Positions 37,909 through 46,924 are shown, counted from the stretch's first letter. The stretch is 64,000 nucleotides of DNA from Exilibacterium sp. (GCA_028280195.1 JANQMH010000073.1:51584-115583); one strand, 5' to 3'. The notes: generated from the letters alone by a model not told the origin. Made by a program: numbers and translations.

Positions 37909-38229
37909 CTACTCCTTTATCTCGTCCAGTGCGGCAAACAGCGGAAAGACCTGATCCAGGCGCGTTAACTGCAATACCTGCAGCGGCGAGCCGCCGGCGC
38001 CGACAATGCCGAACTGCAGGGATTTGCCCTTGGAAACATTGAGGCCTTCCACCAGGGTGGCGACACCCGAGCTGTCGATATAGGTAAGCGCGGCAAAATC
38101 CACCAGTAGCGACTGCCCCTGCTCGAGAATGTCCAGCACCTGCTCGCGCAGTTTGGGAGAGTTGTTCAGGTCCACCTCGCCGTGGAGATGTAACACCTGG
38201 TAGTGCAGGTGCCGGGATAGTTCGTACAT
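37909..38229 (-). CDS. STAS-domain protein (anti-sigma antagonist / MlaB-like)
   Basis: 106 aa, a single STAS domain. The phosphorylation motif is LTYIDSSGVATLVEG, with the Ser found in SpoIIAA/RsbV antagonists; Escherichia coli MlaB lacks a classical DSSG there. It is directly ahead of mlaF, the place of an MlaB subunit, yet it is preceded by an RsbW-like kinase gene and the operon ends with an RsbU-like phosphatase gene. It may therefore act as MlaB, as a phosphorylatable antagonist, or as both. Confidence 0.85.
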   Translation of the reverse strand: MYELSRHLHYQVLHLHGEVDLNNSPKLREQVLDILEQGQSLLVDFAALTYIDSSGVATLVEGLNVSKGKSLQFGIVGAGGSPLQVLQLTRLDQVFPLFAALDEIKE

Positions 38230-38250
38230 ATTATTGCCGTCCTCAGGGTA

Positions 38251-38664
38251 TCAACCCGGTAATTTTTTGCGCATTTCCAGCAGGTTGCCGACATTGGGTG
38301 GTGGCGGCAGCAGCGTCACCGAGTCCATCACCTTGTGGATCAGGCTCAAACCCAGGCCGCCGGGCTTGAGCAGGTTCTCCTCCGGTACCCGGAAGCAGTC
38401 CTTGTCCACCGGATCGGCAAAGTCCTGCAATTTGAAAACCGCCGCGGTAACATCCCGGTAAACTTCCAGTATGAACTTGCCGCCCTCACAGTCCTTATAC
38501 GCGTGGCGAATCACATTGGCGCAGGCCTCATCGATGGCCAGTGTAATACAATCAATATCGGCGCCCGGGTACCCGAGGTCGGCACAGATATCGCGCACCG
38601 TTTCCCGTATACCGCACAGTTGCGTTGAGCACGCCTCGCAGGGCAGTCTCTGGATCAACTCCAT
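38251..38664 (-). CDS. RsbW/SpoIIAB-like anti-sigma kinase (HATPase_c_2)
   Basis: 137 aa GHKL ATPase. The N box is CITLAIDEACANVIRHAYKD and the G box is LKPGGLGLSLIHKVMDSV. Such proteins bind and phosphorylate a STAS antagonist on Ser and, in the free state, sequester a sigma factor or other target. It is 21 bp upstream of the STAS gene, the first gene of the operon that continues with mlaFEDC and the phosphatase gene. No sigma factor is encoded nearby, so the regulated target is unknown. Confidence 0.87.
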   Translation of the reverse strand: MELIQRLPCEACSTQLCGIRETVRDICADLGYPGADIDCITLAIDEACANVIRHAYKDCEGGKFILEVYRDVTAAVFKLQDFADPVDKDCFRVPEENLLKPGGLGLSLIHKVMDSVTLLPPPPNVGNLLEMRKKLPG

Positions 38665-38800
38665 GGGCTTTCCTCTGGCTGTCAGGTAAATTTATGGCAA
38701 AAACACCCATATCGCCATCGCTAATCGATCAAGGCGCAGATTATACGGTGCAATCCGATCGAATGCTGGCAAAAGCTGGCACGCCCTGAACGACAGTGTG

Positions 38801-39478
38801 TCACTGTTTGCGCCGGGCGGAATCAGGCGCCAGCACCGTAGCATTTTCGCCCGGCGGTGTCTGCAGCAGTGCGCCGAGCGCCACCAGGTGCGGCAGATTC
38901 TCCGCCCGCATTTTCTGCATCACCCGGCTGCGGTGTATCTCCACGGTCTTGATACTGATCGCCAGCGCGGCGGCAATCTCGCGGTTCGAGCGCCCGCTGA
39001 TCACGTGTTCGGCCACCTGCTTTTCGCGCCGGCTCAATGCCTGCCAGCGGCGGCGGATCTGTTGCCGGCGCGCCGCCTGATCAAATACCCGGTCGCTGTA
39101 GGCCAGGGTATCGGTAACCAGTTTTAACAGCGCCTCACCGTCGAACGGCTTTTCGATAAAATCCACCGCGCGGTGCTTCATGGCCTGCACTGCCATGGCC
39201 ACATCGCCGTGGCCGGTGATGACAATCACCGGCAGTACCCGGCCCTGGCGCTTGAGTTCCTGCAGCAGCGCCAGCCCGCTCATACCGGCCATGCGCACAT
39301 CCAGCAACAAGCAGCCGGCTTCGCCGCGGTAAGCCTGTAAAAAGGCCTCGGCGCTGTCGAATTGACGGCACGGCAGGCCGGCACTTTCCAGCAGCCAGCT
39401 CAGGGAGTCGCGAAAGTCGCCGTCGTCATCGACGATGAAAACACTGGCCGGCCGGGCTGGCGCTGCACCTGCCGCCAT
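38801..39478 (-). CDS. FixJ-family response regulator
   Basis: 225 aa from the ATG at 39478; the open frame extends further upstream only as a shadow of hipA. The receiver domain has the acidic pair VDDDGD, phospho-acceptor LLLDVRMAGMSG and Lys in DFIEKPFDGEAL. The C-terminal LuxR-type helix-turn-helix reads LSRREKQVAEHVISGRSNRE and IKTVEIHRSRVMQKM. It is the probable partner of the PAS kinase at 41366-42856. Its start overlaps the hipA-like stop by one base (ATGA), so it is translationally coupled to a toxin-type gene, which is unusual. Confidence 0.92.
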   Translation of the reverse strand: MAAGAAPARPASVFIVDDDGDFRDSLSWLLESAGLPCRQFDSAEAFLQAYRGEAGCLLLDVRMAGMSGLALLQELKRQGRVLPVIVITGHGDVAMAVQAMKHRAVDFIEKPFDGEALLKLVTDTLAYSDRVFDQAARRQQIRRRWQALSRREKQVAEHVISGRSNREIAAALAISIKTVEIHRSRVMQKMRAENLPHLVALGALLQTPPGENATVLAPDSARRKQ

Positions 39479-40833
39479 CAGCGCAAACCGCCCGCCGGCT
39501 CGAATGACAGGCGCAAGTTGGCATCGATCTGCTTTACCCAGTGCTCGGCCACCCCGGCATCCGCGGCAAAGTGCCGCCAGGCGCCGCACACCTCGGTGAT
39601 CTGCCTGATAATGCGCCTGGCCCTGGGCGGCGCCAGGTCGGCTTTGGCAGCGACCTGCAGCAGATCGCCGATGTCGAAGCCCTCGCGCTTGCCGTTGCAG
39701 CTCATCTGGTGCCGGGCGGTCCACTCGCCGCTCGGGTTGTAGGCATAAATCATGTCATAGGCCGGCGCCAGTGACCACTCGCCCTTGCGGTTCATCAGAA
39801 AGGCAATATTTTTCACATGGTCGTCCTGGTTGCGGGCAACGATATTAAAGACCATGCGCCGGAACAGCTGTTCCAGCTCCGCCGCCTGGCGGCGGGTATT
39901 GAGCCGGCGCAGCACCTGCAGCGCCTGTTCATAGGAGTACGCACCTGCGGCATTGAAATCGTAGTGGGCCAGTGCGCACAGTGTCTGCACATGCAGCTTG
40001 TCGCCGCCCTCGCGGCGATCAAAGCGCCGGGTCATAAAGTGGGCGCGGCCGTTTTCCTGCAACAGCCGGCACTCGCTCATGTCGATGCCGGCCGCCCTGG
40101 CCATGGTAGCGTAGGCGTACTCGATGCGACCAAAGCCCTGCGGATCGGCCAGCTCCCGGTCGCGGTTATTGCTGACGCCGTCGAATTTCAACAGCCAGTA
40201 GCCAAAACCCTTTGCGGTCTGGACCTGGCCCGAACGCACTTCATTGGTGGCCGGGTTCCAGGCGATAACGGCCTTGGCGCGGGCGCCCCCGGCCGAGGTG
40301 CCCACCAGCAGAATATCCTCCAGTGCCGACTTTCTGCCGGCGTCGGCGCCGGCCATGGAGGTTTGAAAATTCTCCCGCTGGGTCAGGATATCGGAGGCCA
40401 GCCTTACCAGGGCGGCGACATCCAGGGCCCTGTCGGCAGCGCCGGGGCGGTTGACGGCGGGTTTGAATTCCAGCGCTCCCATAGCGCGGTCACCGACATA
40501 ACACAGCCGCTCTACCGGCGAGAAGCTCTCCGGGCTGCGCTCCTGCTCGGCCAGCCAGCGGTCGATCAGCTGATTGCCGAAGCGGTCGGGCAGTGCATCG
40601 GCCAGCAGGCCGGGCAGGCCCCGGTAAGTTTCTTTATTCAGCTGCGGAAACGAAAACACCCGGGCGCCATCCGCCTTGGGCATGGTCAGCGGGGCCAATT
40701 CCACCGGGGCTGAAAGAAAAGGCCGGTCGTATTCGAAGAAACCGAGCCCGGCCTCAGCGTCCCAGGCGACAACGCCGACGCGAGTGCCCCACAGCATCAC
40801 ATCGGCCATCAGTTCGGCGGCCACCGCTTTCAC
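39478..40833 (-). CDS. HipA-family serine/threonine kinase (toxin-like)
   Basis: 451 aa. The N-terminal subdomain contains GYLLADALPDRFG-type sequence (GLPGLLADALPDRFGNQLID) and MGALEFKPA. The gly-rich loop VGTSAGGARAKAVIAW, the RRFDRREGGDKLHVQTL segment and the catalytic loop ARNQDDHVKNIAF with APAYDMIYAY are typical HipA kinase motifs. Relatives phosphorylate glutamyl-tRNA synthetase or other translation targets and induce dormancy. It overlaps the upstream antitoxin-like gene by 4 bp. The kinase residues look intact. Confidence 0.87.
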   Translation of the reverse strand: MKAVAAELMADVMLWGTRVGVVAWDAEAGLGFFEYDRPFLSAPVELAPLTMPKADGARVFSFPQLNKETYRGLPGLLADALPDRFGNQLIDRWLAEQERSPESFSPVERLCYVGDRAMGALEFKPAVNRPGAADRALDVAALVRLASDILTQRENFQTSMAGADAGRKSALEDILLVGTSAGGARAKAVIAWNPATNEVRSGQVQTAKGFGYWLLKFDGVSNNRDRELADPQGFGRIEYAYATMARAAGIDMSECRLLQENGRAHFMTRRFDRREGGDKLHVQTLCALAHYDFNAAGAYSYEQALQVLRRLNTRRQAAELEQLFRRMVFNIVARNQDDHVKNIAFLMNRKGEWSLAPAYDMIYAYNPSGEWTARHQMSCNGKREGFDIGDLLQVAAKADLAPPRARRIIRQITEVCGAWRHFAADAGVAEHWVKQIDANLRLSFEPAGGLR

Positions 40834-41189
40834 CTCTCGTCACCCCAGTGCCACTCGCCGGCGGGCCTGCTTGCAGATACCCTGCCGGGTGACGATGCGC
40901 GCCGGCGCCGGCGGCCTTTGGCCGCCTTCAGCTGCACCGGCCGATAGGGTGGGCGCGGCAGCAAACCGCTGAGGGATTCAACCTCGCCGAGCCCGCGCAG
41001 CACTGCCACCAGATACAGTGTGCCCACACTTTTGCCGCGCTCGATGTTTTTCACAGTGCCCTTGGATACGCCGGCCAGCTGCGCCAGATCCTCCTGCCTC
41101 AGGTTCTGCTGCAGGCGCGCGGCCTCTATTTTCTCTCCCAGATCGAGCAGTACCGCCTGGTTGCTGATGGTGCTATAAGCCTGACTCAT
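40830..41189 (-). CDS. HipB-like helix-turn-helix antitoxin
   Basis: 119 aa. An XRE-type helix-turn-helix covers about residues 18-72 (IEAARLQQNLRQEDLAQLAG; SKGTVKNIERGKSVGTLYLV). The Arg-rich C-terminal tail (KAAKGRRRRRASSPGRVSAS) is longer than in typical HipB and may be disordered. It should repress its own operon and neutralise the overlapping HipA-like kinase. The 175 bp upstream are very AT-rich and hold a CTTATacATAAG palindrome. Confidence 0.85.
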   Translation of the reverse strand: MSQAYSTISNQAVLLDLGEKIEAARLQQNLRQEDLAQLAGVSKGTVKNIERGKSVGTLYLVAVLRGLGEVESLSGLLPRPPYRPVQLKAAKGRRRRRASSPGRVSASRPAGEWHWGDER

Positions 41190-41254
41190 AATACTAAAGC
41201 TATAAATATATCCCTAAACACTGAAAAATCTTATTAAAAGTCATATTTACACCT

Positions 41255-41266
41255 CTTATACATAAG
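41255..41266. promoter_or_regulatory. Candidate operator for the HipB-like repressor
   Basis: CTTAT-AC-ATAAG is a perfect 5+5 inverted repeat about 65 bp upstream of the hipB-like start, in an AT-rich region otherwise free of genes. Its position and symmetry fit autoregulation by a dimeric helix-turn-helix repressor; no binding data can be inferred. Confidence 0.35.
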
Positions 41267-41365
41267 ATATTTGCAAAGCACAAGATTTATATCTGTATAC
41301 TTTAAAGCCATTTTATCGATATAAAGGATAAAAATATAACTTTTAACCAAGGCCACTTACAAACC

Positions 41366-42856
41366 TTAAACGGGCAGGTGCACCGCCATCGCCGTGTAAT
41401 GTCGGCCATCGGAGTCGGCCTCGATGCGGCCGCCGTGGGCTTCGACAATGGAGCGGGAGATGGCCAGGCCCATACCCAGGCCACCGGACTTGGAGCTGTA
41501 GTAAGGCTCGAACAGCTGTTGCAAACGCTGTTTATCGACACCGCCGGCATAATCCGTTACCCGCACACAGACCTCTTCGCGGCCGGCGGACAGCTGGATA
41601 TCCACATGCTTTCCCGCACTGTCGCCGTCGCGGTAGGCCTCGATGGCGTTGCGCAGCAGATTGATCAATACCTGCTCGATCTGAATGCGGTCAGCCTCTA
41701 TTGGCAGCGGCTCAGCGGCGCGGTGCAGCCGCAGGTCGACCTGCTGCGCGGCTGCCTCCGACTGCAAAAATGACAGTACTTCGGCGCAAACCTCATCCAG
41801 CACAAAGCGCACCCGCTGGTAGGGAGTGCGCTTCACCATGCTGCGCAGCCGTTTGACAATGTCTGCCGCCCGCTGTGCCTGCCGGATAATCGACTCCAGC
41901 ACCTCCCGCAGCTGTGGCGCCGCCAGCTCCCTGCCCTGCTGCAACTGGCGGATGGTGCCGCGGGCGTAATTCAACGTCGTGGCCAGAGGCTGATTGATCT
42001 CGTGCGCCAGGCCGCTGGCCATCTCCCCCAGGGTCATCAGGCGCGAGGCGTGCGCCAGTTGTGCCTGCCGCTCCTGGGCCTCGCGTTCGGCGCGCTTTTG
42101 CTCGGTCTGGTCGCGGATAATCAGCGAGAAGTAGTCGTCCATCCCGGTCAGTTGCGGCTGTGCAATCACCTGCTCCAACACCCAGAACCGCCGCCGCGCC
42201 AGCGGTGACTTCACCCGCAGGCTGCCGCGCCAGTTACCGCGGGTGCCGGCCACCTGGAAGGCCAGGGTTTTGACCCGCTGGTAACTCTCGGTGCAAAACA
42301 GTTGCCGCAGTCCGATATCGCCGCCCGGCGGCAGCTCCAGGCCCCGCTGCGCCGCCCGGTTCATATAAGTCACCCGGGTGCGCTGATCGCAGAACAGAAT
42401 GATATCGGCGGAGGCTTCCACCACCGCGGCCAGGCGCTGATTGGCCTGCTCGGCCCTGACCTGCTGGGCGATATCGCGGGTCACGGCGATAATCTCCAGC
42501 AGTTCACCGCTGGCCGGGTCGCGAATCGAGCGATGCGTGCTCTCAACCCAGTAATAATTGCCGTTTTTGTGCAGGCTGCGGTAGCGAAAGGTGCGGATAC
42601 CGTGGCGATAGATAGCCGGTATCAGCTTGTTTTTCATCGCCTCGGCGTCGTCGGGGTGGAAGAAGTCGTAGGCGGGTTTGCCCAGCAGCTCAGCGGCGCT
42701 AAAGCCCGATACCTGCAGCGCCTGGGGGCTGATGGAAGTATAGGCCCAGTCCCCCGGCCGGTGGGTGGTGATCATATCGCCCATGTGTTCAATGATGAAG
42801 CGATAGCGCTCATCGTCGAAGCCCGAAGCATTGTTTGCAGCTGGTTTTTCCGCCAT
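41366..42856 (-). CDS. PAS-domain sensor histidine kinase (FixL-like)
   Basis: 496 aa. Two PAS domains (about 12-130, including GDWAYTSISPQALQVSGFSA; about 145-255, ASADIILFCDQRTRVTYMNR) are followed by the dimerisation and phospho-acceptor region LMTLGEMASGLAHEINQPLA and an ATPase domain ending GGLGMGLAISRSIVEAHGG. No membrane helix is visible, so it is cytoplasmic. No heme-binding His pattern is obvious, so the signal is unknown. It probably phosphorylates the FixJ-like regulator encoded beyond the hipBA-like pair. Confidence 0.9.
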   Translation of the reverse strand: MAEKPAANNASGFDDERYRFIIEHMGDMITTHRPGDWAYTSISPQALQVSGFSAAELLGKPAYDFFHPDDAEAMKNKLIPAIYRHGIRTFRYRSLHKNGNYYWVESTHRSIRDPASGELLEIIAVTRDIAQQVRAEQANQRLAAVVEASADIILFCDQRTRVTYMNRAAQRGLELPPGGDIGLRQLFCTESYQRVKTLAFQVAGTRGNWRGSLRVKSPLARRRFWVLEQVIAQPQLTGMDDYFSLIIRDQTEQKRAEREAQERQAQLAHASRLMTLGEMASGLAHEINQPLATTLNYARGTIRQLQQGRELAAPQLREVLESIIRQAQRAADIVKRLRSMVKRTPYQRVRFVLDEVCAEVLSFLQSEAAAQQVDLRLHRAAEPLPIEADRIQIEQVLINLLRNAIEAYRDGDSAGKHVDIQLSAGREEVCVRVTDYAGGVDKQRLQQLFEPYYSSKSGGLGMGLAISRSIVEAHGGRIEADSDGRHYTAMAVHLPV

Positions 42857-42941
42857 TGGCGATCGTAAAACCCGACTTACCCGTACAAACCCCTAATGTA
42901 AACAGCATTTCCCCCTTGATCAAACCTTTCATTCAGTTAAA

Positions 42942-42961
42942 AATAGGGGTTTACCCCTATT
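42942..42961. promoter_or_regulatory. Inverted repeat operator between the kinase and acyl-CoA dehydrogenase genes
   Basis: AATAGGGG-TTTA-CCCCTATT is a perfect 8+8 inverted repeat 28 bp upstream of the acyl-CoA dehydrogenase start. A further half-site (AACCCCTAAT) lies near 42886-42896. Its place in the divergent promoter suggests control of the fatty-acid genes, plausibly by the FixJ-like regulator of the divergent locus. Confidence 0.6.
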
Positions 42962-42988
42962 ATCGATACCCCCATCCCCGAGGCTGCC

Positions 42989-44794
42989 ATGAACACCCCA
43001 CTGCTCAACGACCGCGATCTGGAATTCATGCTCTACGAGCTGCTCGACAGCGAGCAGCTGTTACAGCGCGAACGCTATAAAGACCACTCTCGGGAGGTAT
43101 TTAACGCGACACTGCAAACCGCCAAAACCATCGCCGAGAAATACTTCGCCAACCACAATGCCAAGGGCGACGCCAACGAGCCCACCTTCGACGGCGAAAA
43201 AGTCCACCTGATAGCGGAGACCAAGCAGGCCTGGGACGCCTATGCCGAAGCGGGCTTTCTCGCCGCACACTACGATTTCGACGAGGGCGGTATGCAAATG
43301 CCGGAGGTGGTATTGCGCATCGCCAACGCCTATATCAGCGCCGCCAACATTGCCAGCGCCGGCTATGGCTTTTTGAGCCTGGGGGCGGCCAATCTGCTGC
43401 GCTCATTCGGCAGCGAGGCGCAGAAGCGGCGCTTTATTCCGCCCATGCAGGAAGGCCGTTTCGCCGGCACCATGGCCCTGACCGAACCCGGCCAGGGCTC
43501 GGCGCTGGCCGATATCAAAACCTACGCCGAGCCGCAGGACGACGGCAGCTACCGCCTGTTCGGCCAGAAGATGTATATCTCCGGCGGCGATCAGTCGATT
43601 ACCGAAAACATCGTGCACATGGTGCTGGCCAAAATCAAAGGCGCTCCCGCCGGGGTCAAGGGCATCTCGCTGTTTATCTGCCCCAAAGTGCTGGTCAATG
43701 AAGACGGCAGCCTCGGCGAGCGCAACGATGTCGCACTGGCCGGACTGCTGCACAAGATGGGCTACCGCAATACCACCTCCACGGTGCTGAATTTCGGCGA
43801 AAACGGCGGCGCCGAGGCCTACCTGGTGGGCGAGCCGCACCGGGGCCTGCAGTACATGTTCCAGATGATGAACGAGGCGCGCATCGGCGTCGGCCTGGGG
43901 GCGGCCATTCTCGGCTATCAGGGCTATAACTACTCGTTGAATTACGCCCGCGAGCGGCCCCAGGGCCGGCTGCCCTCGTGCAACGACCCCCACGCCCCGC
44001 AGATCAATATTATCGAACACGCCGATGTACGGCGCATGCTGCTGGCGCAAAAAGCCTATGCCGAGGGCGCCCTGGCCCTGTGCCTGTATGCCAGTTCGCT
44101 GTTTGAGGACTCGCAGACCGCGGCGACCGAAGAGCAGCGCGACCACGCCTTTGAAATCCTCGACCTGCTCACGCCGGTGGTCAAATCCTGGCCGTCGAAA
44201 TACGGCCTCAAAGCCAACGAACTGGCCATCCAGGTGCTGGGCGGCGCCGGCTATATACGCGAATACCCGGTGGAGCAGTACTACCGCGACAACCGCCTCA
44301 ACCCCATCCACGAGGGCGCCGAGGCGATCCACGGCCTGGACATTCTCGGTCGCAAAGTGCCGCTGAAAAATATGAAAGGCTACCGGCTGTTCAAACAGGC
44401 TGTGGCGCTGAGCATCGAAACGGCGCGCGCCATCGAGCTGACGACCGAGTTTGTCAAACCGCTGGAGCGGGCGCTCGATACGCTGGACGGCGTCACCCAT
44501 TCCCTGCTGTTGAGCATCAGTAAGGATGTTGACCTCGGCCTGGCCAACGCCACCATTTATCTGGATCTGTTCGGCCGCGTCGCGGTCAGCTGGATCTGGC
44601 TGCAACAGGCCGTCGTCGCCGCCCGGGGGCTGGGCAAAAGCGGCCTGCACAGTGACGACGACAACTTCTACCGCGGCAAACTGCAGGCGGCGCGCTATTT
44701 CTACCAGTGGGAACTGCCGCAGATTCAACACCAGGCGACACTGCTAAAAGAAGACAACGCCGTTTGCTTCGATATGAAAAACGCCTGGTTCTAG
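42989..44794 (+). CDS. Acyl-CoA dehydrogenase
   Basis: 601 aa, the long form with a C-terminal extension. The FAD/substrate segment GTMALTEPGQGSALADI, the central NTTSTVLNFGE, and the C-terminal QVLGGAGYIREYPVEQYYRD with NPIHEGAEAIHG are typical of the FadE12/AidB-like long acyl-CoA dehydrogenases. It should introduce the alpha-beta double bond in an acyl-CoA. It is the first gene of a unit with thiolase and SDR genes, giving three of the four beta-oxidation activities. The promoter region carries a strong inverted repeat. Confidence 0.92.
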   Translation: MNTPLLNDRDLEFMLYELLDSEQLLQRERYKDHSREVFNATLQTAKTIAEKYFANHNAKGDANEPTFDGEKVHLIAETKQAWDAYAEAGFLAAHYDFDEGGMQMPEVVLRIANAYISAANIASAGYGFLSLGAANLLRSFGSEAQKRRFIPPMQEGRFAGTMALTEPGQGSALADIKTYAEPQDDGSYRLFGQKMYISGGDQSITENIVHMVLAKIKGAPAGVKGISLFICPKVLVNEDGSLGERNDVALAGLLHKMGYRNTTSTVLNFGENGGAEAYLVGEPHRGLQYMFQMMNEARIGVGLGAAILGYQGYNYSLNYARERPQGRLPSCNDPHAPQINIIEHADVRRMLLAQKAYAEGALALCLYASSLFEDSQTAATEEQRDHAFEILDLLTPVVKSWPSKYGLKANELAIQVLGGAGYIREYPVEQYYRDNRLNPIHEGAEAIHGLDILGRKVPLKNMKGYRLFKQAVALSIETARAIELTTEFVKPLERALDTLDGVTHSLLLSISKDVDLGLANATIYLDLFGRVAVSWIWLQQAVVAARGLGKSGLHSDDDNFYRGKLQAARYFYQWELPQIQHQATLLKEDNAVCFDMKNAWF

Positions 44795-44843
44795 CGAGTA
44801 CAATCCGCCCACCGCAGAGAATACAGAACAGAGAGAATACAGA

Positions 44844-44890
44844 GAGGATAAAATGAGGATTGAAGTGAGGATTAAAGTGAGGATAAAGTC
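44844..44890 (+). repeat. 12-bp iterated ribosome-site repeat / leader peptide before the thiolase gene
   Basis: GAGGATAAAAT, GAGGATTGAAGT, GAGGATTAAAGT and GAGGATAAAGTC follow one another at 44844, 44855, 44867 and 44879, each holding a Shine-Dalgarno-like GAGG. The ATG at 44853 opens a 13-codon frame ([13 protein letters not shown]) whose TGA overlaps the thiolase ATG, so the repeat could serve as a translated leader coupled to the thiolase gene. Confidence 0.7.
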
Positions 44891-46075
44891 ATGAGAGATG
44901 CAGTCATCGTTTCCACCGCGCGCACCCCGATCGGCAAGGCCTTTCGCGGCGCGCTCAACAATATCAAATCCCCCACCATGACCGCCCACGCCATCAGCCA
45001 CGCGGTGCAGCGAGCCAATATCGAAGGCGCCGAAGTGGAGGATGTGATTATCGGTTCGGTGCTCAACGCCGGCACTGCCGGCGGCAATATCGCCCGCAAC
45101 GCCGCCCTGGCCGCCGGCCTGCCGGTAACCGCCGCGGCGCAGACCATCGACCGCCAGTGCGCATCGGGCCTGATGGCGGTGGCTACCGCCGCCAAGCAGA
45201 TCATGGTGGACGGCTTCGATGTGATTGTCGCCGGCGGCCAGGAAAATATCTCCGCGGTGCAGGTGCCCTACCACGAGTTCGGCGCCCAGACCCTGGATGA
45301 CAACGTCATCAAGGCGGCCGAGCACGCCTATATGCCGATGCTGCAAACCGCCGAGTTCGTAGCGAAAAAATACCGTATCAGCCGCGAGTCCCAGGATCAA
45401 TACGCCCTGCAATCGCAGCAGCGCACGGCGGCGGCGCAGCAGCAGGGGCGCCTGGACGCCGAGATCGTCGCCATTACTGCAAACAAAAAAATCGTCGATA
45501 AGGAAACCAAAGCGGAGAGCTTTGCAGAGGTCACCCTGGACAAGGACGAAGGCAATCGACCGGCAACCACCCTCAGCGACCTGCAGGGGCTGAAGCCGGT
45601 CATCGACGGCGGCTTCGTTACCGCCGGCAATGCCAGCCAGCTCTCCGACGGCGCCTCCGCCTGCGTGGTGATGGAAAGCTCCCTGGCAGAGAAAAAGGGC
45701 CTGCAGCCGCTCGGCATCTACCGCGGCATAAGCGTGGTCGGCAATGCGCCGGAGGAAATGGGCATCGGCCCGATCTACGCCATTCCCAAACTGCTCAAGC
45801 AGCACGGCCTGAGTATCGGCGATATCGGCCTGTGGGAGCTGAATGAGGCCTTTGCCTGCCAGGTGCTCTACTGCCGCGATCAGCTCGGCATCGATCCGCA
45901 GATCTACAATGTCGACGGCGGCGGTATCTCCATCGGCCACCCCTACGGTATGACCGGTGCGCGCCTGGTGGGCCACGCCCTGATCGAAGGCAAGCGCCGC
46001 GGCGTCAAATATGTGGTGGTTTCCATGTGCATCGGCGGCGGCATGGGTGCCGCCGGATTATTCGAAGTGGCCTAA
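44891..46075 (+). CDS. Acetyl-CoA C-acyltransferase (thiolase)
   Basis: 394 aa. The acyl-accepting Cys90 is in [17 protein letters not shown]. The C-terminal active-site elements are [20 protein letters not shown] (His) and [15 protein letters not shown] (second Cys). It performs the thiolytic step of beta-oxidation, or the reverse condensation. It lies about 95 bp after the acyl-CoA dehydrogenase gene, preceded by the 12-bp repeat, and 33 bp ahead of the SDR gene. Confidence 0.95.
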   Translation: MRDAVIVSTARTPIGKAFRGALNNIKSPTMTAHAISHAVQRANIEGAEVEDVIIGSVLNAGTAGGNIARNAALAAGLPVTAAAQTIDRQCASGLMAVATAAKQIMVDGFDVIVAGGQENISAVQVPYHEFGAQTLDDNVIKAAEHAYMPMLQTAEFVAKKYRISRESQDQYALQSQQRTAAAQQQGRLDAEIVAITANKKIVDKETKAESFAEVTLDKDEGNRPATTLSDLQGLKPVIDGGFVTAGNASQLSDGASACVVMESSLAEKKGLQPLGIYRGISVVGNAPEEMGIGPIYAIPKLLKQHGLSIGDIGLWELNEAFACQVLYCRDQLGIDPQIYNVDGGGISIGHPYGMTGARLVGHALIEGKRRGVKYVVVSMCIGGGMGAAGLFEVA

Positions 46076-46108
46076 GGGTCGCCCAAACATGATAACAAGG
46101 CGGCAGCA

Positions 46109-46882
46109 ATGATGAACTTGGAACACTTCAACCTGGATAAGCGCATCGCCCTGGTCACCGGCGCCTCCAGTGGCATCGGCCGCGCCCTGGCCCTGGGGCT
46201 GGCGCAGGCCGGCGCTAAAATCGTTGCCGCGGCGCGGCGCGTCGAGCGGCTCGAACAACTGGTGGCGGAAATCGAACAGGCCGGCGGCCGCGCCCTGGCC
46301 GTCGCCATGGACGTGACCGACAAGGACAGTATCGACGCCGCCTACCACCGCGCCGAACAGGCCCTGGGCGTGGTGGACATCATTATCAATAACGCCGGCG
46401 TGGCGGCGCCGCGCGGTTTTCTGAACACCAGCGACGACACCCGCGACTTTATCATGAATACCAACGTTAACGGCGTCTGGCATGTAGCCCAGGCCGGCGC
46501 ACGGCGCCTGGTGGATGCCGGGCAGCCGGGCAGCATCGTCAATATCGCTTCGGTACTGGGGCTGGGCGTGCAGCCCGGCCAGGCCGCCTACTGCGCCTCC
46601 AAAGGCGCGGTTATCCAGCTGACCCGCGCCATGGCCATCGACCTGATGAAATACGGTATTCGTGTCAACGCCATCGCCCCCGGCTGGTTTAAAACCGAAA
46701 TCAACGCCGATTACTTCGACTCTGCCGCCGGCAAGGCTTATATCGAACAGATGCCGGCCAAACGCCTGGGGCGTGTAGAGGAACTGATCGGCCCGGTCAT
46801 GCTGCTGGCCGGCGACGCCGGGTCGTTTATCAACGGCGCGGTACTGCCGGTGGACGGCGCCATTCACGCACGCTTGTCGTAG
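46109..46882 (+). CDS. Short-chain dehydrogenase/reductase
   Basis: 257 aa classical SDR. Cofactor motif [15 protein letters not shown] is near residue 14, NNAGVA near 92, catalytic Ser in [10 protein letters not shown] and the YxxxK pair in [18 protein letters not shown] near 160, with the C-terminal [16 protein letters not shown]. In this operon it may serve as the 3-hydroxyacyl-CoA dehydrogenase between dehydrogenase and thiolase, but the sequence does not prove the substrate. Confidence 0.92.
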   Translation: MMNLEHFNLDKRIALVTGASSGIGRALALGLAQAGAKIVAAARRVERLEQLVAEIEQAGGRALAVAMDVTDKDSIDAAYHRAEQALGVVDIIINNAGVAAPRGFLNTSDDTRDFIMNTNVNGVWHVAQAGARRLVDAGQPGSIVNIASVLGLGVQPGQAAYCASKGAVIQLTRAMAIDLMKYGIRVNAIAPGWFKTEINADYFDSAAGKAYIEQMPAKRLGRVEELIGPVMLLAGDAGSFINGAVLPVDGAIHARLS

Positions 46883-46888
46883 CAACGT

Positions 46889-46924
46889 TTACAGCTTACA
46901 GTTCACAGCTGGCAGCAAACCCGG
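46889..46924. repeat. Short dispersed intergenic repeat, copy 2
   Basis: ACAGTTCACAGCTGGCAGC followed by AAACCCGGG matches the copy between ruvA and ruvB (24 of 28 positions, same orientation). It sits directly behind the SDR stop codon. Confidence 0.5.

Noticed and set aside
44744..45976. A 410-codon minus-strand open frame
   Set aside because: Antisense to the thiolase gene; no family features.
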